Shown piece by piece: positions 6,555-14,299 of a stretch of 20,776 nt of DNA. This DNA comes from a virus: positions 1 to 20,776 of IMG/VR virus record IMGVR_UViG_3300047666_000398; one strand, written 5' to 3'. The notes under the pieces are model-generated. The model had not been told where the DNA came from. It did no database searches and worked only from the letters and a program-made list of their open reading frames with translations. Both the position numbers and the translations under genes were made by a program. Numbering within the stretch: position 1 is the stretch's first letter; each line of letters begins with the position of its first letter.

Positions 6555-7101
6555 ACGCTTCACAAATTAAGTTCATGTGAACCATTACTGCCATTGCGTA
6601 AGAAAACGCATGTGCCTTCTTAAAGAAATATTGATCAGTAGTCGGCTTGATCCACACTTCCTCAAATATATCATTCCACTCTTTGTCCACCAAGTGTCGC
6701 TTCGCAGGACGAATAATTGCAAGACATGCTGCTAATTTTGCAATAGAGTCAGGCTTGAGCTTTTGCAAAATATTATGATGCCCTGACACGTGAAAAACTG
6801 TATCACTAAATTCCTTATATTGTAACAACTCCCACATAGGTTCTTTGTTGACCAAGTCGTCCATATGAGCATTGTTGCGAACATCTTTGTATATGCTTAC
6901 ATTTAGGAAATCTAACTTAAAATATTTTCTATCCTCGGCTGCTTTGTAATCAATTGTAGCAAGATTATCAATAGGGTTGTGCGGAATTGTAGTAGCATAT
7001 ACACCGGTATTGTGCTTCTTTCCATTTTCAAGTTTTGCAACATGATGCTGTATCTTAGACAGCAATATGTCTCTGTCTGCAAAGTCTATATCGATATCCA
7101 T
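6547..7101 (-). CDS. Miniature DnaE/PolC-like (Pol III alpha) catalytic-core protein
   Basis: This 184-residue protein lines up by eye, in order, with landmarks of bacterial C-family DNA polymerases: DIDIDF at 2-7 (PDxDxDF, two catalytic Asp); NTGVYATT at 31-38 (the His/Ala/Gly-Val segment); FKLDFLNV at 61-68 (KFDFLGL, third catalytic Asp, here D64); TVFHVSGH at 101-108 (FQLES region); CLAIIRPAK at 126-134 (ALxRPGP); and YFFKKAHAFSYA at 158-169 (FNKSHAxxYA). The PHP domain, thumb insertion, beta-clamp, OB and tau-binding regions are absent; DnaE proteins exceed 1,000 residues. It might be a small nucleotidyltransferase, a regulator, or a relic. The start ATG at 7101 directly follows the TGA of the upstream gene, with AAGGA in that gene's last codons. 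Confidence 0.7.
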   Translation of the reverse strand: MDIDIDFADRDILLSKIQHHVAKLENGKKHNTGVYATTIPHNPIDNLATIDYKAAEDRKYFKLDFLNVSIYKDVRNNAHMDDLVNKEPMWELLQYKEFSDTVFHVSGHHNILQKLKPDSIAKLAACLAIIRPAKRHLVDKEWNDIFEEVWIKPTTDQYFFKKAHAFSYAMAVMVHMNLICEASI

Positions 7102-7794
7102 TCATAGGTTTCCTTGTTTGGCAACAGACTTTACAAGTGCTACATCACTGGGTTGTCTTTTAAATCGCATAGCCCAGTGACTGGGATTTAGGATATGGAA
7201 AACTAGGCCTAGTTGTTCGTCATTGAACTTGGCCAGAAGTGCCTTTCCAGAATTACAATTTAATAATAGCCACGGTGATATCTTGCCGTCTTTTATATCA
7301 TACACTGCTCTATTTGTCGAGACGTATGTAAAGTAATGATTCCACACAGACTGATTGGCTTCGGCCCATGCTACCATTGTGTTTACTGATCGCTCTAGTG
7401 CTGTTTCAACACCTTCCTTTATTATAAGGTTAGCAGCATATTCTTCATACATTGCGTCTTTGCACCAGTGATCGAGTTTTACTCCACTTGTAACAACATA
7501 GTCAACATACTTTTCTGGATACAATGGCTTGACATTGTTTACAAAACTTCCAAACTTTACAAATGCTTTGTAAAATGTAGACTTCGTAAACTCTGCATAA
7601 GTCTTATCAGTTTTGTTTCCTGCACTCAATTTATAGAATCGCTGGAAGGCATACAAGCCTAGCTTCACACGCTTTTCGTCTTTTTGTAACCACCTGCGTT
7701 TCGGCTCGCACATATGCACAATCAGAGTACTCTCTTTTGAATAACTCTTTTTGCAATATTCGCAAACAAATTTCTTAGATGCTGACTTTGTCAT
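7102..7794 (-). CDS. Conserved phage protein with an N-terminal zinc finger
   Basis: From the ATG at 7794 the protein has 230 residues. The first 30 hold a zinc-finger pattern: C11-x2-C14-x12-H27-x-C29, within KFVCEYCKKSYSKESTL. The rest is mainly helical, with many aromatic residues and no enzyme motif I know. Proteins of this build occur in T4-like cyanophages next to the 152-aa gene that precedes it here, with unknown role; DNA or RNA binding is a fair guess. A second ATG at 7800 (adding Met-Asp) is also possible. The longer frame to 7857 would overlap the upstream gene by 83 bases and seems unlikely. The stop TGA is immediately followed by the start of the DnaE-like gene, so the two are probably co-translated. 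Confidence 0.75.
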   Translation of the reverse strand: MTKSASKKFVCEYCKKSYSKESTLIVHMCEPKRRWLQKDEKRVKLGLYAFQRFYKLSAGNKTDKTYAEFTKSTFYKAFVKFGSFVNNVKPLYPEKYVDYVVTSGVKLDHWCKDAMYEEYAANLIIKEGVETALERSVNTMVAWAEANQSVWNHYFTYVSTNRAVYDIKDGKISPWLLLNCNSGKALLAKFNDEQLGLVFHILNPSHWAMRFKRQPSDVALVKSVAKQGNL

Positions 7795-8233
7795 ATCCAT
7801 GTTCTCTAGCAAGTTCCTTAATTTGTGCTTTGGTAGATATTCTAGCAAGTAATTCAACCTCGTCTATCTTTTTGTTAGGGTAAATTTCCAATAACAGTTT
7901 TACCGCTTTGTTGTTAATATCCTTGTGTTGCTTCAAGCCAATCCAGGGATGATACTGTATCTTACCAGTATTACCGGCCATGCATAACAATTGCCATTGT
8001 AGCTTAGGATGTCTTGCTCCTAGCACTTCCCAGTTTTTGTTATAGTATTCATTTGTTTTAAACACTGCAAGTTCGGTAGAAGTTCTGTTACCTTTTATAC
8101 TACTAACGTAACGATTTAGCAACCAGAAGCTAACTTGCTTGCGTTGGTCTGTGTCTAGCTCGTCCCAAACGTCTTTTCCGTTTAAGTCAATTGCGGCTAG
8201 TAGATCCTTTACAGGAAGCTTTTCTGCTGGCAT
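7775..8233 (-). CDS. Conserved T4-like phage protein of unknown function
   Basis: This 152-residue, mostly helical protein begins MPAEKLPVKDLLAAIDLN and contains VSFWLLNRYVSS, FKTNEYYNKNW and KLQWQLLCM, followed by a C-terminal ELLARIS...LAREHG segment. I recognise it as a conserved hypothetical of marine T4-like phages, without known function and without a catalytic motif. The ATG at 8233 follows a purine-rich AGAAGAGA stretch. A sigma70-type promoter (8254-8282) stands just upstream, so this gene starts a short transcription unit with the zinc-finger and DnaE-like genes. It overlaps both its upstream neighbour (25 bases) and downstream neighbour (20 bases). Confidence 0.8.
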   Translation of the reverse strand: MPAEKLPVKDLLAAIDLNGKDVWDELDTDQRKQVSFWLLNRYVSSIKGNRTSTELAVFKTNEYYNKNWEVLGARHPKLQWQLLCMAGNTGKIQYHPWIGLKQHKDINNKAVKLLLEIYPNKKIDEVELLARISTKAQIKELAREHGYDKVSI

Positions 8234-8460
8234 GTTTTCTCTTCTTCTTTTTTAATATAATACAGAGTCATTAATTTGTCAAACTCTTTTTTAAATATTT
8301 CGTCATTGTTGGTCAAGGCTATCAAGTCTACAAATTCAGAATACTTAAAGTCAGGACTGTCGCTGCTTATTACCCAGCGTGGTATATCTGGCCTGTTGGA
8401 GTATCTAGCATATATTGTTTTGTCTAGTCTTTCGTAAATTAATCGTTCGCCTTCTAACAA
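8209..8460 (-). CDS. Small unknown protein
   Basis: From a TTG at 8460 this frame encodes 83 residues: an acidic/aromatic protein with SNRPDIPRW and a C-terminal charged helix ending KKEEEKTCQQKSFL. No family is recognised. The start is uncertain. The frame stays open to 8535, but starting there would overlap the upstream gene by 67 bases. The TTG has AGGA only three bases away, closer than usual. The frame fills the space between the stop of the 186-aa gene (8469) and the start of the 152-aa gene and overlaps the latter by 25 bases, as is common in this genome. Confidence 0.6.
   Translation of the reverse strand: MLEGERLIYERLDKTIYARYSNRPDIPRWVISSDSPDFKYSEFVDLIALTNNDEIFKKEFDKLMTLYYIKKEEEKTCQQKSFL
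8254..8282 (-). promoter_or_regulatory. Sigma70-type promoter inside the small unknown gene
   Basis: The minus strand shows TTGACA (8282-8277), a 17-base spacer and TATATT (8259-8254). Twenty bases then lead to the ATG at 8233, so a leader of about 14 bases containing AGAAGAG is expected. It would drive the 152-aa, zinc-finger and DnaE-like genes. It differs from the other three sigma70-type promoters, which leave no leader. Confidence 0.6.
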
Positions 8461-8468
8461 GTTTCCTA

Positions 8469-9029
8469 TTACTTTTCTCCTGTATGAGTTACAGTACACA
8501 TATCTTCGAAAGATGCCTCTTCCCAGTCCCACCAATTGATTCTACAGTTGTTTTCTCTCTTTGGTGTTCCGTCTAAGTTAAATCGAATTTCAATATTACT
8601 TGTTTTTGGAACATCTTTATACATCTTGTACGGAATAACAAAATAATAAAATTGATCTAATTTTCTTTCGTAACATTGTACTCTTAAATCTCCAATTTTA
8701 TTCCTAGTTCCAGAAACCATTGCCGAATATGATTTGCCATAACCGCTTGTTCTAACACACGTAAACTTAGCATCAGAATTATCGCAGTAATCTCTGCCCC
8801 GACCGAGTACAATACGTAGATCTTTGTTCACTACAGCAATTGCTATCTCTAATAAGTCTTCATAAACCAAGGCCGCCATCATACTTTCTTTATCCATTTT
8901 AAAATCCGGATCGTGCTCAAATATCTTATTAATTAAAAACTTTTTAATTGCAATATTAGTATCTACCCGATTTTGATAAAAATCAAGATTTAGTCGGTTA
9001 TGCTCGTCTTTTTTAGATTTAATTTTCAT
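8469..9029 (-). CDS. Unknown protein, 186 aa
   Basis: The ATG at 9029 is preceded by AAAGGA at good spacing, so I chose it over an upstream start at 9083 that would run into the preceding gene. The protein begins with a lysine-rich stretch (MKIKSKKDEHNR). A helical part follows to about residue 65, then a beta-rich second half with VLGRGRDYC, YYFVIPYKMYKD, IEIRFNL and a NWWDWEEASFED segment. It could be a small beta-barrel or nuclease-like fold, but I see no convincing catalytic set and name no function. It lies 10 bases downstream of the candidate PD-(D/E)XK nuclease gene and is likely co-transcribed with it. Confidence 0.7.
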   Translation of the reverse strand: MKIKSKKDEHNRLNLDFYQNRVDTNIAIKKFLINKIFEHDPDFKMDKESMMAALVYEDLLEIAIAVVNKDLRIVLGRGRDYCDNSDAKFTCVRTSGYGKSYSAMVSGTRNKIGDLRVQCYERKLDQFYYFVIPYKMYKDVPKTSNIEIRFNLDGTPKRENNCRINWWDWEEASFEDMCTVTHTGEK

Positions 9030-9039
9030 GGTAATTCCT

Positions 9040-10170
9040 TTATTTTCCAAAGATAAATTGCGTGCTACCCTTGGCTCTGTCATCGTGCCAATTTATTTCG
9101 CAAGTAAATGTTAGGCGTCCTTCATCATAAAGGAACTTGATATCATCAGCAGTGTGTGCAATGCCGTAGCAGCCGTTTTTAGTATTTAGAAACATTACAC
9201 AATCGTGGTCTTCAACAGATTTGTAATAACTAAATGCAACTTGTGCCAATGCCATTTGCATTGCGATTGCTGTAAATCTTCCGTTTTTATCCAATACTGT
9301 CAAGAATTCATCAATCAACAATTGGTCAATGCGTGTGTACAATCCCTGAAGCATAGTAGTGAATATCTTAACCGATCCATTGTAATCTGTATAATCACCA
9401 ATTACTCGATCTAGGTTTGTTAATCCAGATATGTTTAAATTAAATCCGCCGCGTATTACTGGCTTGTCAACTTCCATGCCATGCTCGAGTAATTCTCCCT
9501 CTAGGATGCCTACATCTGCCATTACTTTGTACAATTGCTTGCGAACAGATGTAGGGCTACCGTAGCCCGAAGTTCCACAAAGGCGGCCGCCGCTGTACGA
9601 CTTCCTGCCTTTTACTGTTCCTTTAACTTCGACAACAATAGGGTTAGTGGAAGTTGGCACAGTAAATGTCAAATCGCCTTTTTCTGCAAAATTTATACCT
9701 TTGCCGAATGTGGCTAACAAAAACTCTCCAGGTCCAACATCGCCGCTGCTGTATCCCATCTTGCCGGCCATTGCCGAAATGTCGTTAACATACTGGTATA
9801 ACAATGGAGATTCTGCATTGATCATATCATACAAGTTGGCATAGCTATATTTTAAAAGTTTACTTCCCGAAAACACGCCGTCTTTGCTTATAATTTTATT
9901 GAATAATTCAATTTTTTCTTGTATACTACCTTGCCCATTTATAAATGTATCGAGCAACCGTTTATCATTACCGTTTGACCTACCAAACTTGGAAACCAAT
10001 GCAGATTTTATAACTGGCTGTAAATTTCCCTTGAGTAGATAATTGTGGTAAGATGTTAGCGTATGCAAACAGCTAGTGCTGTTAATATGCTGAGATATTT
10101 CTTTTCTAATTTTTATTACTTCTGGAATAGTTTTCATTTTGTATGGCTTGGGTGTTTTTGTTATTTTCAT
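9040..10170 (-). CDS. Candidate PD-(D/E)XK-fold nuclease
   Basis: This 376-residue protein has a central block with nuclease-like spacing: GPGEF (146-150, E149), KGDLTF (164-169, D166), VVEVKG (179-184, E181 and K183), then GGRLCG (194-199). An E...D-x14-ExK arrangement followed by a glycine-rich GGR is the pattern of PD-(D/E)XK endonucleases and related phage proteins. The flanking regions are helical and unrecognised. Possible roles are host DNA breakdown, recombination or DNA end processing; the sequence does not decide. The ATG at 10170 has AAAAGGA upstream in a 68-base AT-rich gap, which holds no other feature I can defend. Nuclease activity is inferred from the motif only. Confidence 0.6.
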   Translation of the reverse strand: MKITKTPKPYKMKTIPEVIKIRKEISQHINSTSCLHTLTSYHNYLLKGNLQPVIKSALVSKFGRSNGNDKRLLDTFINGQGSIQEKIELFNKIISKDGVFSGSKLLKYSYANLYDMINAESPLLYQYVNDISAMAGKMGYSSGDVGPGEFLLATFGKGINFAEKGDLTFTVPTSTNPIVVEVKGTVKGRKSYSGGRLCGTSGYGSPTSVRKQLYKVMADVGILEGELLEHGMEVDKPVIRGGFNLNISGLTNLDRVIGDYTDYNGSVKIFTTMLQGLYTRIDQLLIDEFLTVLDKNGRFTAIAMQMALAQVAFSYYKSVEDHDCVMFLNTKNGCYGIAHTADDIKFLYDEGRLTFTCEINWHDDRAKGSTQFIFGK

Positions 10171-10238
10171 AGTAAATTCCTTTTCTTAATGCCTTTTGTA
10201 TGCCTATTTTTTTTTGTTAATAATTTAGTTTATTCGTT

Positions 10239-10745
10239 TTATAATAATTTGCCGAAGTCGATAATTTCACTCTGGCGACTTATGTCTTTTACAAAAAACG
10301 CACAATTTGCGTTCGGTTCCTCGTTAAGGGGAACTGCTAACAATTGTCCGTTTCTCATTTTTGGAAAATACCACTTGACATCATTGTAGAAATTTATTAT
10401 TTCTACCTTTGCGTATTGCGGATGTGTTCCAGTTAGGGGATTGAATACAAATGCTTCAAATCCTCTATCGTTCAAGCTGGTTAGAGGTAATACCTCTAAG
10501 TCGCTGCCTGCTTCGCTACAACCTACTGCTAGACACCAGTCCAACGGCATTGTAATCTCGTTGCCGTTTATCTCTAGCACAATAGCAGGGCTGTTGAAGC
10601 TTTCTAGAAATATCAATGGATTAAAAAAGAAATCCGGATCTGCTGGATTACTGTTGTCTAGCACTGCAAAGCGCAATGCTTCGTCAACTGATTCCGGCAA
10701 TTGATTAAGTATAAATGTTTCGTTTTCTAGAGTTAGTATTCTCAT
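10239..10745 (-). CDS. Conserved UvsW-linked phage protein of unknown function
   Basis: This 168-residue, probably single-domain, beta-rich protein contains ITMPLDWCLAVG, LEVLPLTSLNDRGFEAF (about 84-100), FNPLTG and a C-terminal MRNGQLLAVPL...CAFFVKD region. I recognise it as a conserved hypothetical in marine T4-like phages, commonly near uvsW, but no function is known to me. There is no membrane segment or nucleotide-binding motif. It begins 7 bases after the UvsW stop, with GGA in the intervening purine-rich stretch, and is likely co-transcribed with it. Confidence 0.75.
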   Translation of the reverse strand: MRILTLENETFILNQLPESVDEALRFAVLDNSNPADPDFFFNPLIFLESFNSPAIVLEINGNEITMPLDWCLAVGCSEAGSDLEVLPLTSLNDRGFEAFVFNPLTGTHPQYAKVEIINFYNDVKWYFPKMRNGQLLAVPLNEEPNANCAFFVKDISRQSEIIDFGKLL

Positions 10746-10752
10746 GTTAGTT

Positions 10753-12210
10753 TTAATTCCAATCTATTTTTTCTATAGTAAATGGGTATTCTGCTTCTTT
10801 GTAAAATTTCTTACGTGCAGTAAGGTGCCGCTTGGCAAACTTACATGTGCTGGTAATATCCCATATTTGGACAAAGTCTTTGTCCTTTGCTTTTCTTACG
10901 CCTCTGCCAATTGACTGAATAACTCTAACAAAACTTTTGCCAGGTTCAAACAATACTAAATTAAAGATTCTCGGAATGTTAATTCCAACAGCAGCTACGC
11001 CGTATGTTGCAATAATTACCATGTCTGTGGCATCCTGCACCTTGTCGTATGTTTCTTTTCTATTCTTGGTTTTTACAGATCCGTTGATGAAAACAGAGCC
11101 CGGAATTAGTTGTTGTAATTTTTCGCCTGCTGCAATTCGGTCAACTAAGATTAATGTATTTCCTGAACTTTTTATCTTAATCATCAACTTACCAAGATAT
11201 TCAAGGCGAGCTTCGTCTGATACAAGATACTTGAGTTCTTCTTGATAATTTGTAAATGCCTTGATATCCATCAGTTGACATATATTAACATGACATTTTG
11301 ATAACACACCCTTGTCCTGCAATTCCTTTGCTGTTACGTTTCCTACAACAGGGCCGAGACTTGCAAGTATGCTTTGAAATTCAAATGCTTCTTTGGGAAT
11401 TGTTCCTGTAAGTCCCCAGCGTATTGGTGCATTCTTCAAGTTTTGTGTTAGAATATTTTTCAGTACGTCGGCTTTGGCTTGGTGTACTTCGTCAACTATA
11501 ACAGTCGCTACGTCTTCTAAAAATTCGGCCAAGCTAAGAGTTGAGATGCCGTCTTTGTGGCGCTTGTTGAGTATATTAAGACTCTGCCATGTACAGATGG
11601 TGTGTGTCTTTCCTAGTTCTTTTCTGTCTCCAAAGTAAACACCTACATCTAGTCCGCAATTAATATAGTCTTCTTCTGTTTGTTCAACTAGACTTTTGTT
11701 AGGTACAATAATCAAACTCCTGCCGTACACTTCGCACATTTTAGATAACGTTGCTGTAATAATTGTTTTACCTGCGCCGGTTGCAATTTGCTGTAAACTT
11801 TGTGGATTTTGTATAAAATTGTTAATTGCTTCGACTTGATAGTCTCGTAGTATAATAGGTTCGCCTTCAGCAGGATGCCCTTTTGGCCACACTGTAGAGC
11901 CCCAATAGTTGCAAGTAATAGGTTGAAAATTCAATTCAATTGGAGATCTTTTATCAACAATTTCTGAAATATTCACCTTATTCTTTTCAAGTATCGGTAA
12001 CAATACGTCTAGATGACTCAAGTAGCCGGCGCCGCCGAGCCCAAAAAAGCCAACTTTACCGTCCCACCGACCTAGTTTAAACTGTGGCATGTGCTTTGCA
12101 TAAGGAACTTCGAACTTCAGTGCGTTGGACATCTGTCGTCGCACATCCACTGACAATCCTTCAAATTTTATATTTACTTCGTCTTCGATTATTAATTTAC
12201 ATAAACTCAT
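10753..12210 (-). CDS. uvsW: UvsW-type RNA-DNA / branch-migration helicase (SF2)
   Basis: UvsW unwinds R-loops and branched DNA and helps switch T4 from origin-dependent to recombination-dependent replication. The protein has 485 residues, as in T4 (about 500). It contains the N-terminal UvsW-specific domain (about 1-110, with KLGRWDGKVGFF), the Q-motif-like RDYQ (122-125), motif I ATGAGKT (143-149), Ia IIVPNKSL (167-174), motif II DEVH (240-243), motif III GLTGT (266-270), and C-terminal motifs IV-VI including ATYGVAAVGI (401-410) and QSIGRGVRK (432-440). All key residues are present. It is transcribed after the 392-aa gene with a 19-base AT-rich gap and no clear Shine-Dalgarno. Confidence 0.95.
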   Translation of the reverse strand: MSLCKLIIEDEVNIKFEGLSVDVRRQMSNALKFEVPYAKHMPQFKLGRWDGKVGFFGLGGAGYLSHLDVLLPILEKNKVNISEIVDKRSPIELNFQPITCNYWGSTVWPKGHPAEGEPIILRDYQVEAINNFIQNPQSLQQIATGAGKTIITATLSKMCEVYGRSLIIVPNKSLVEQTEEDYINCGLDVGVYFGDRKELGKTHTICTWQSLNILNKRHKDGISTLSLAEFLEDVATVIVDEVHQAKADVLKNILTQNLKNAPIRWGLTGTIPKEAFEFQSILASLGPVVGNVTAKELQDKGVLSKCHVNICQLMDIKAFTNYQEELKYLVSDEARLEYLGKLMIKIKSSGNTLILVDRIAAGEKLQQLIPGSVFINGSVKTKNRKETYDKVQDATDMVIIATYGVAAVGINIPRIFNLVLFEPGKSFVRVIQSIGRGVRKAKDKDFVQIWDITSTCKFAKRHLTARKKFYKEAEYPFTIEKIDWN

Positions 12211-12229
12211 AATATTTTTTTTCTACTCG

Positions 12230-13408
12230 TTATTTTGGACGTATAATTAGGTCTGCGTGCTGAGCTGCATATATTCTAATGTGTTCACAAGAGCGTTGCT
12301 CTGAGAAACTTATAGCACACCTTGGCTTCCAGTTACTTTTAAGCAAGATCTTTGGAAGCTTTTTCTTATTAATATACACTATTTTTGTAGTGTCGTCAAC
12401 CCAATTGTTGAGGTTATTTTCCTTTATATAAGTGTTAACAAGGTCTCCGTCGCCGCTGGGTTCTCTAAATAGCACAGACTGAGTAGCATTATCAATATTA
12501 GGAAATGCTTGATGCATCATAGTAATTTGTTTTAGTGCCGATTTGCCATCAACTAATACTAATATTGGAAAATGATCCAATGTACTAAGTGCAGCAGATG
12601 TCTCAGCAATGTTACAATCAGTTAACTCCATTTCAACAAGCGGTGCAAGTCGACTTATAATGTGTGAAAGTACACTTGTTGGATCTAAAGTATCTTTGTC
12701 AGTATCTATATCAACATGATTAAGGCCGTACCTGAATCGACGATCACACAGCTTGATTAACCTATTAGGGTCGTCAAGACTAATTTCTTCCGAAATTAAT
12801 TCCGTCGCTGCAGGTTTCAAGTTTAACATCTGATTGTTGTAAATGCCAGGAACAAAAAGCGATTTGGTTGTTTTAATCTCTTCAATGGCTGCGGCGTTGT
12901 CAATGAGTTCTTGGTCGATGTTAAAGTTCCTATCTTTAAATGTATCTATTACCATTGCAATATTTAATTCAGTCAACGGAAAATAGTGAGACTTTCCGCC
13001 GCGTGGATGAAAATAGCCAGATTTTGGTTCAGCACGGGCCATATTGTCAATTGCTGCAATAGTTTTCTTATTGAAAGGGAAATCAATCTTAATGTATGTT
13101 GGACTTAACTGATTCAGTAAAGGATAACTCAAATTCACATCATCAACTATAGTTATAGTTTTTGCTCGGTCGATAAAGCGAAGAGTGGAACCAAGTGTAG
13201 ACATTGATGTTGCTAGGTCTGTAATACCCAACTCACACAATTCGTCCTTGTATTTGACTAGTTTTTCCTTGGAAAGTTCGTATTGACGATCAGTTAGAGA
13301 AACATTTTTCAATAACTGCGAACGCAAACTTAACAGTACTTGCTTGTCTGATTCACCAAGGTCGACTTCGTTGATCTTAAGAATTACATCTTCAATTGTT
13401 TGTGTCAT
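12230..13408 (-). CDS. UvsW-linked protein with a possible HARP-like segment
   Basis: This 392-residue protein opens with a helical region (about 1-65) containing SLTDRQYELSKEKLVKY. Residues about 105-168 read IKIDFPFNKKTIAAIDNM...HYFPLTELNIAMVI...NFNID. The spacing resembles the HARP domain of SMARCAL1-type annealing helicases (a short basic/aromatic segment, then W/YxFPL, then a helix), but this is by eye and tentative. No Walker A or helicase motif is present in the remaining 220 residues; the C-terminus has repeated hydrophobic strands (ILVLVDG, KIVYIN). Its position directly before uvsW suggests a role in recombination or repair. It has a sigma70-type promoter whose -10 ends six bases from the ATG, and no Shine-Dalgarno. 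Confidence 0.7.
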   Translation of the reverse strand: MTQTIEDVILKINEVDLGESDKQVLLSLRSQLLKNVSLTDRQYELSKEKLVKYKDELCELGITDLATSMSTLGSTLRFIDRAKTITIVDDVNLSYPLLNQLSPTYIKIDFPFNKKTIAAIDNMARAEPKSGYFHPRGGKSHYFPLTELNIAMVIDTFKDRNFNIDQELIDNAAAIEEIKTTKSLFVPGIYNNQMLNLKPAATELISEEISLDDPNRLIKLCDRRFRYGLNHVDIDTDKDTLDPTSVLSHIISRLAPLVEMELTDCNIAETSAALSTLDHFPILVLVDGKSALKQITMMHQAFPNIDNATQSVLFREPSGDGDLVNTYIKENNLNNWVDDTTKIVYINKKKLPKILLKSNWKPRCAISFSEQRSCEHIRIYAAQHADLIIRPK

Positions 13409-13414
13409 AATGTA

Positions 13415-13443
13415 ATACTAGCATGTTACATGTACTGTGTCAA
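13415..13443 (-). promoter_or_regulatory. Sigma70-type promoter giving a leaderless mRNA for the 392-aa gene
   Basis: The minus strand has TTGACA (13443-13438), a 17-base spacer, TAGTAT (13420-13415), then TACATT and the ATG at 13408. The -35 lies within the last codons of the upstream glycosyltransferase-like gene. The spacing is identical to the primase and DUF59 promoters. It likely drives the 392-aa gene and uvsW. Confidence 0.78.
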
Positions 13444-14271
13444 GTTATTCAGCGGAATACCGTGAGCAATTTCTGCAATAGTATATTCTGTGTGTGCAAG
13501 GTCGTTTAGCCATTGTTGTCTATCTGGCATTAGAGGGTTTTCAATTTGTGTTAGGTCTTGCGAAGCTACATCATGTGCCAAGCTGCTGGATCCTACAAAT
13601 GCCGGCACTCCTTCTCTAACAGCTTGCACCCCAGGGTTACTACTCCAATTTACAACACTCCATGCATCTTTGTACTGTAAATCGTAATCGTCATACGATC
13701 CCTTGATCAACCGGGGCTGCTGTATACTTACATCTTTATATTTAGAATTGTTGTATGATAATGGACAACGCGGGTGAGGTCGTACAATAATTTCTCTATC
13801 AGTGTGTTGTCGGATAGTGTCAATTGATTCTGATACCCATGCGTTAATAGTCGGCATATTTGCCCATTGTAGGCTTTTGTTGTGCTGGCAGCAAATATAA
13901 ATAGGTCCTCCCTTGCTCCGCCAAGGTTTTAGATCAAGGCCGAGCTGATCAGCACGACTGTTGTTGTTTCCAGTTGGTGAAAAGTATGCATCTCGGTTTA
14001 TTCCGTTAAGTCCTACCTTCCATGTAGTACCTCGTTGTAACCCGCCGACTTCAAGAACTATTACATTTCGATGAGTTTTTCTAAAATAATCCCATATTGG
14101 TTTGTTGCCTACCATCCTACCATTCCAGAGAACACTCCATATTACTGCAACATCAGCATGCATATCGTCGCCTAGTGATCTGTGACCGCTGTCAATTAAA
14201 CTCTTTTCAAATGCATCAAAAACAGGTTTGCTGTTGAGCGCACCATATTCTCTAAAGAGACTGAATTTCAT
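13426..14271 (-). CDS. GT-B-like glycan transferase (capsule-synthesis type)
   Basis: This 281-residue protein resembles capsule-polysaccharide / CDP-glycerol-transferase-like GT-B proteins. Useful marks are EVGGLQRG (74-81), GPIYICCQ (122-129), HTDREIIVRPHPR (156-168; the HP is the typical donor-site signature), WSSNPG (209-214) and EGVPAF (220-225). It lacks a signal peptide and membrane helices, so it should act in the cytoplasm. It is related to the proteins at 15140-16054 and at the C-terminus of 16041-17741, which share the HTDR-x-I-x-(V/I)R-x-x-P block. The ATG at 14271 has TAAGGT upstream and a late-type box (14292-14299). Donor and acceptor are unknown. Confidence 0.75.
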   Translation of the reverse strand: MKFSLFREYGALNSKPVFDAFEKSLIDSGHRSLGDDMHADVAVIWSVLWNGRMVGNKPIWDYFRKTHRNVIVLEVGGLQRGTTWKVGLNGINRDAYFSPTGNNNSRADQLGLDLKPWRSKGGPIYICCQHNKSLQWANMPTINAWVSESIDTIRQHTDREIIVRPHPRCPLSYNNSKYKDVSIQQPRLIKGSYDDYDLQYKDAWSVVNWSSNPGVQAVREGVPAFVGSSSLAHDVASQDLTQIENPLMPDRQQWLNDLAHTEYTIAEIAHGIPLNNLTQYM

Positions 14272-14272
14272 A

Positions 14273-14280
14273 GTTAAATA
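14273..14280 (+). promoter_or_regulatory. Candidate late promoter box for the plus-strand GT-A gene
   Basis: GTTAAATA lies 29 bases upstream of the ATG at 14310. Two of its eight positions differ from the T4 late consensus. The resulting leader would contain AAAGGA near the ATG. It faces a second late-type box on the other strand within the same 38-bp gap. Confidence 0.4.
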
Positions 14281-14291
14281 CCTTACTACTG

Positions 14292-14299
14292 TATTTAAA
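14292..14299 (-). promoter_or_regulatory. Candidate late promoter box for the GT-B-like gene
   Basis: TTTAAATA on the minus strand differs from the late consensus at one position. It lies 20 bases upstream of the ATG at 14271, leaving a leader with TAAGGT. Together with the box at 14273-14280 it makes a compact divergent late promoter pair. Confidence 0.45.

Noticed and set aside
7795-7857. Longer N-terminus (21 extra residues) for the zinc-finger protein
   Set aside because: It would overlap the upstream gene by 83 bases, and the zinc finger sits naturally near the N-terminus from the ATG at 7794 or 7800.
10171-10238. AT-rich gap as a replication origin or terminator
   Set aside because: It contains homopolymer tracts and a Shine-Dalgarno for the next gene but no iterons, stem-loop or clear promoter.
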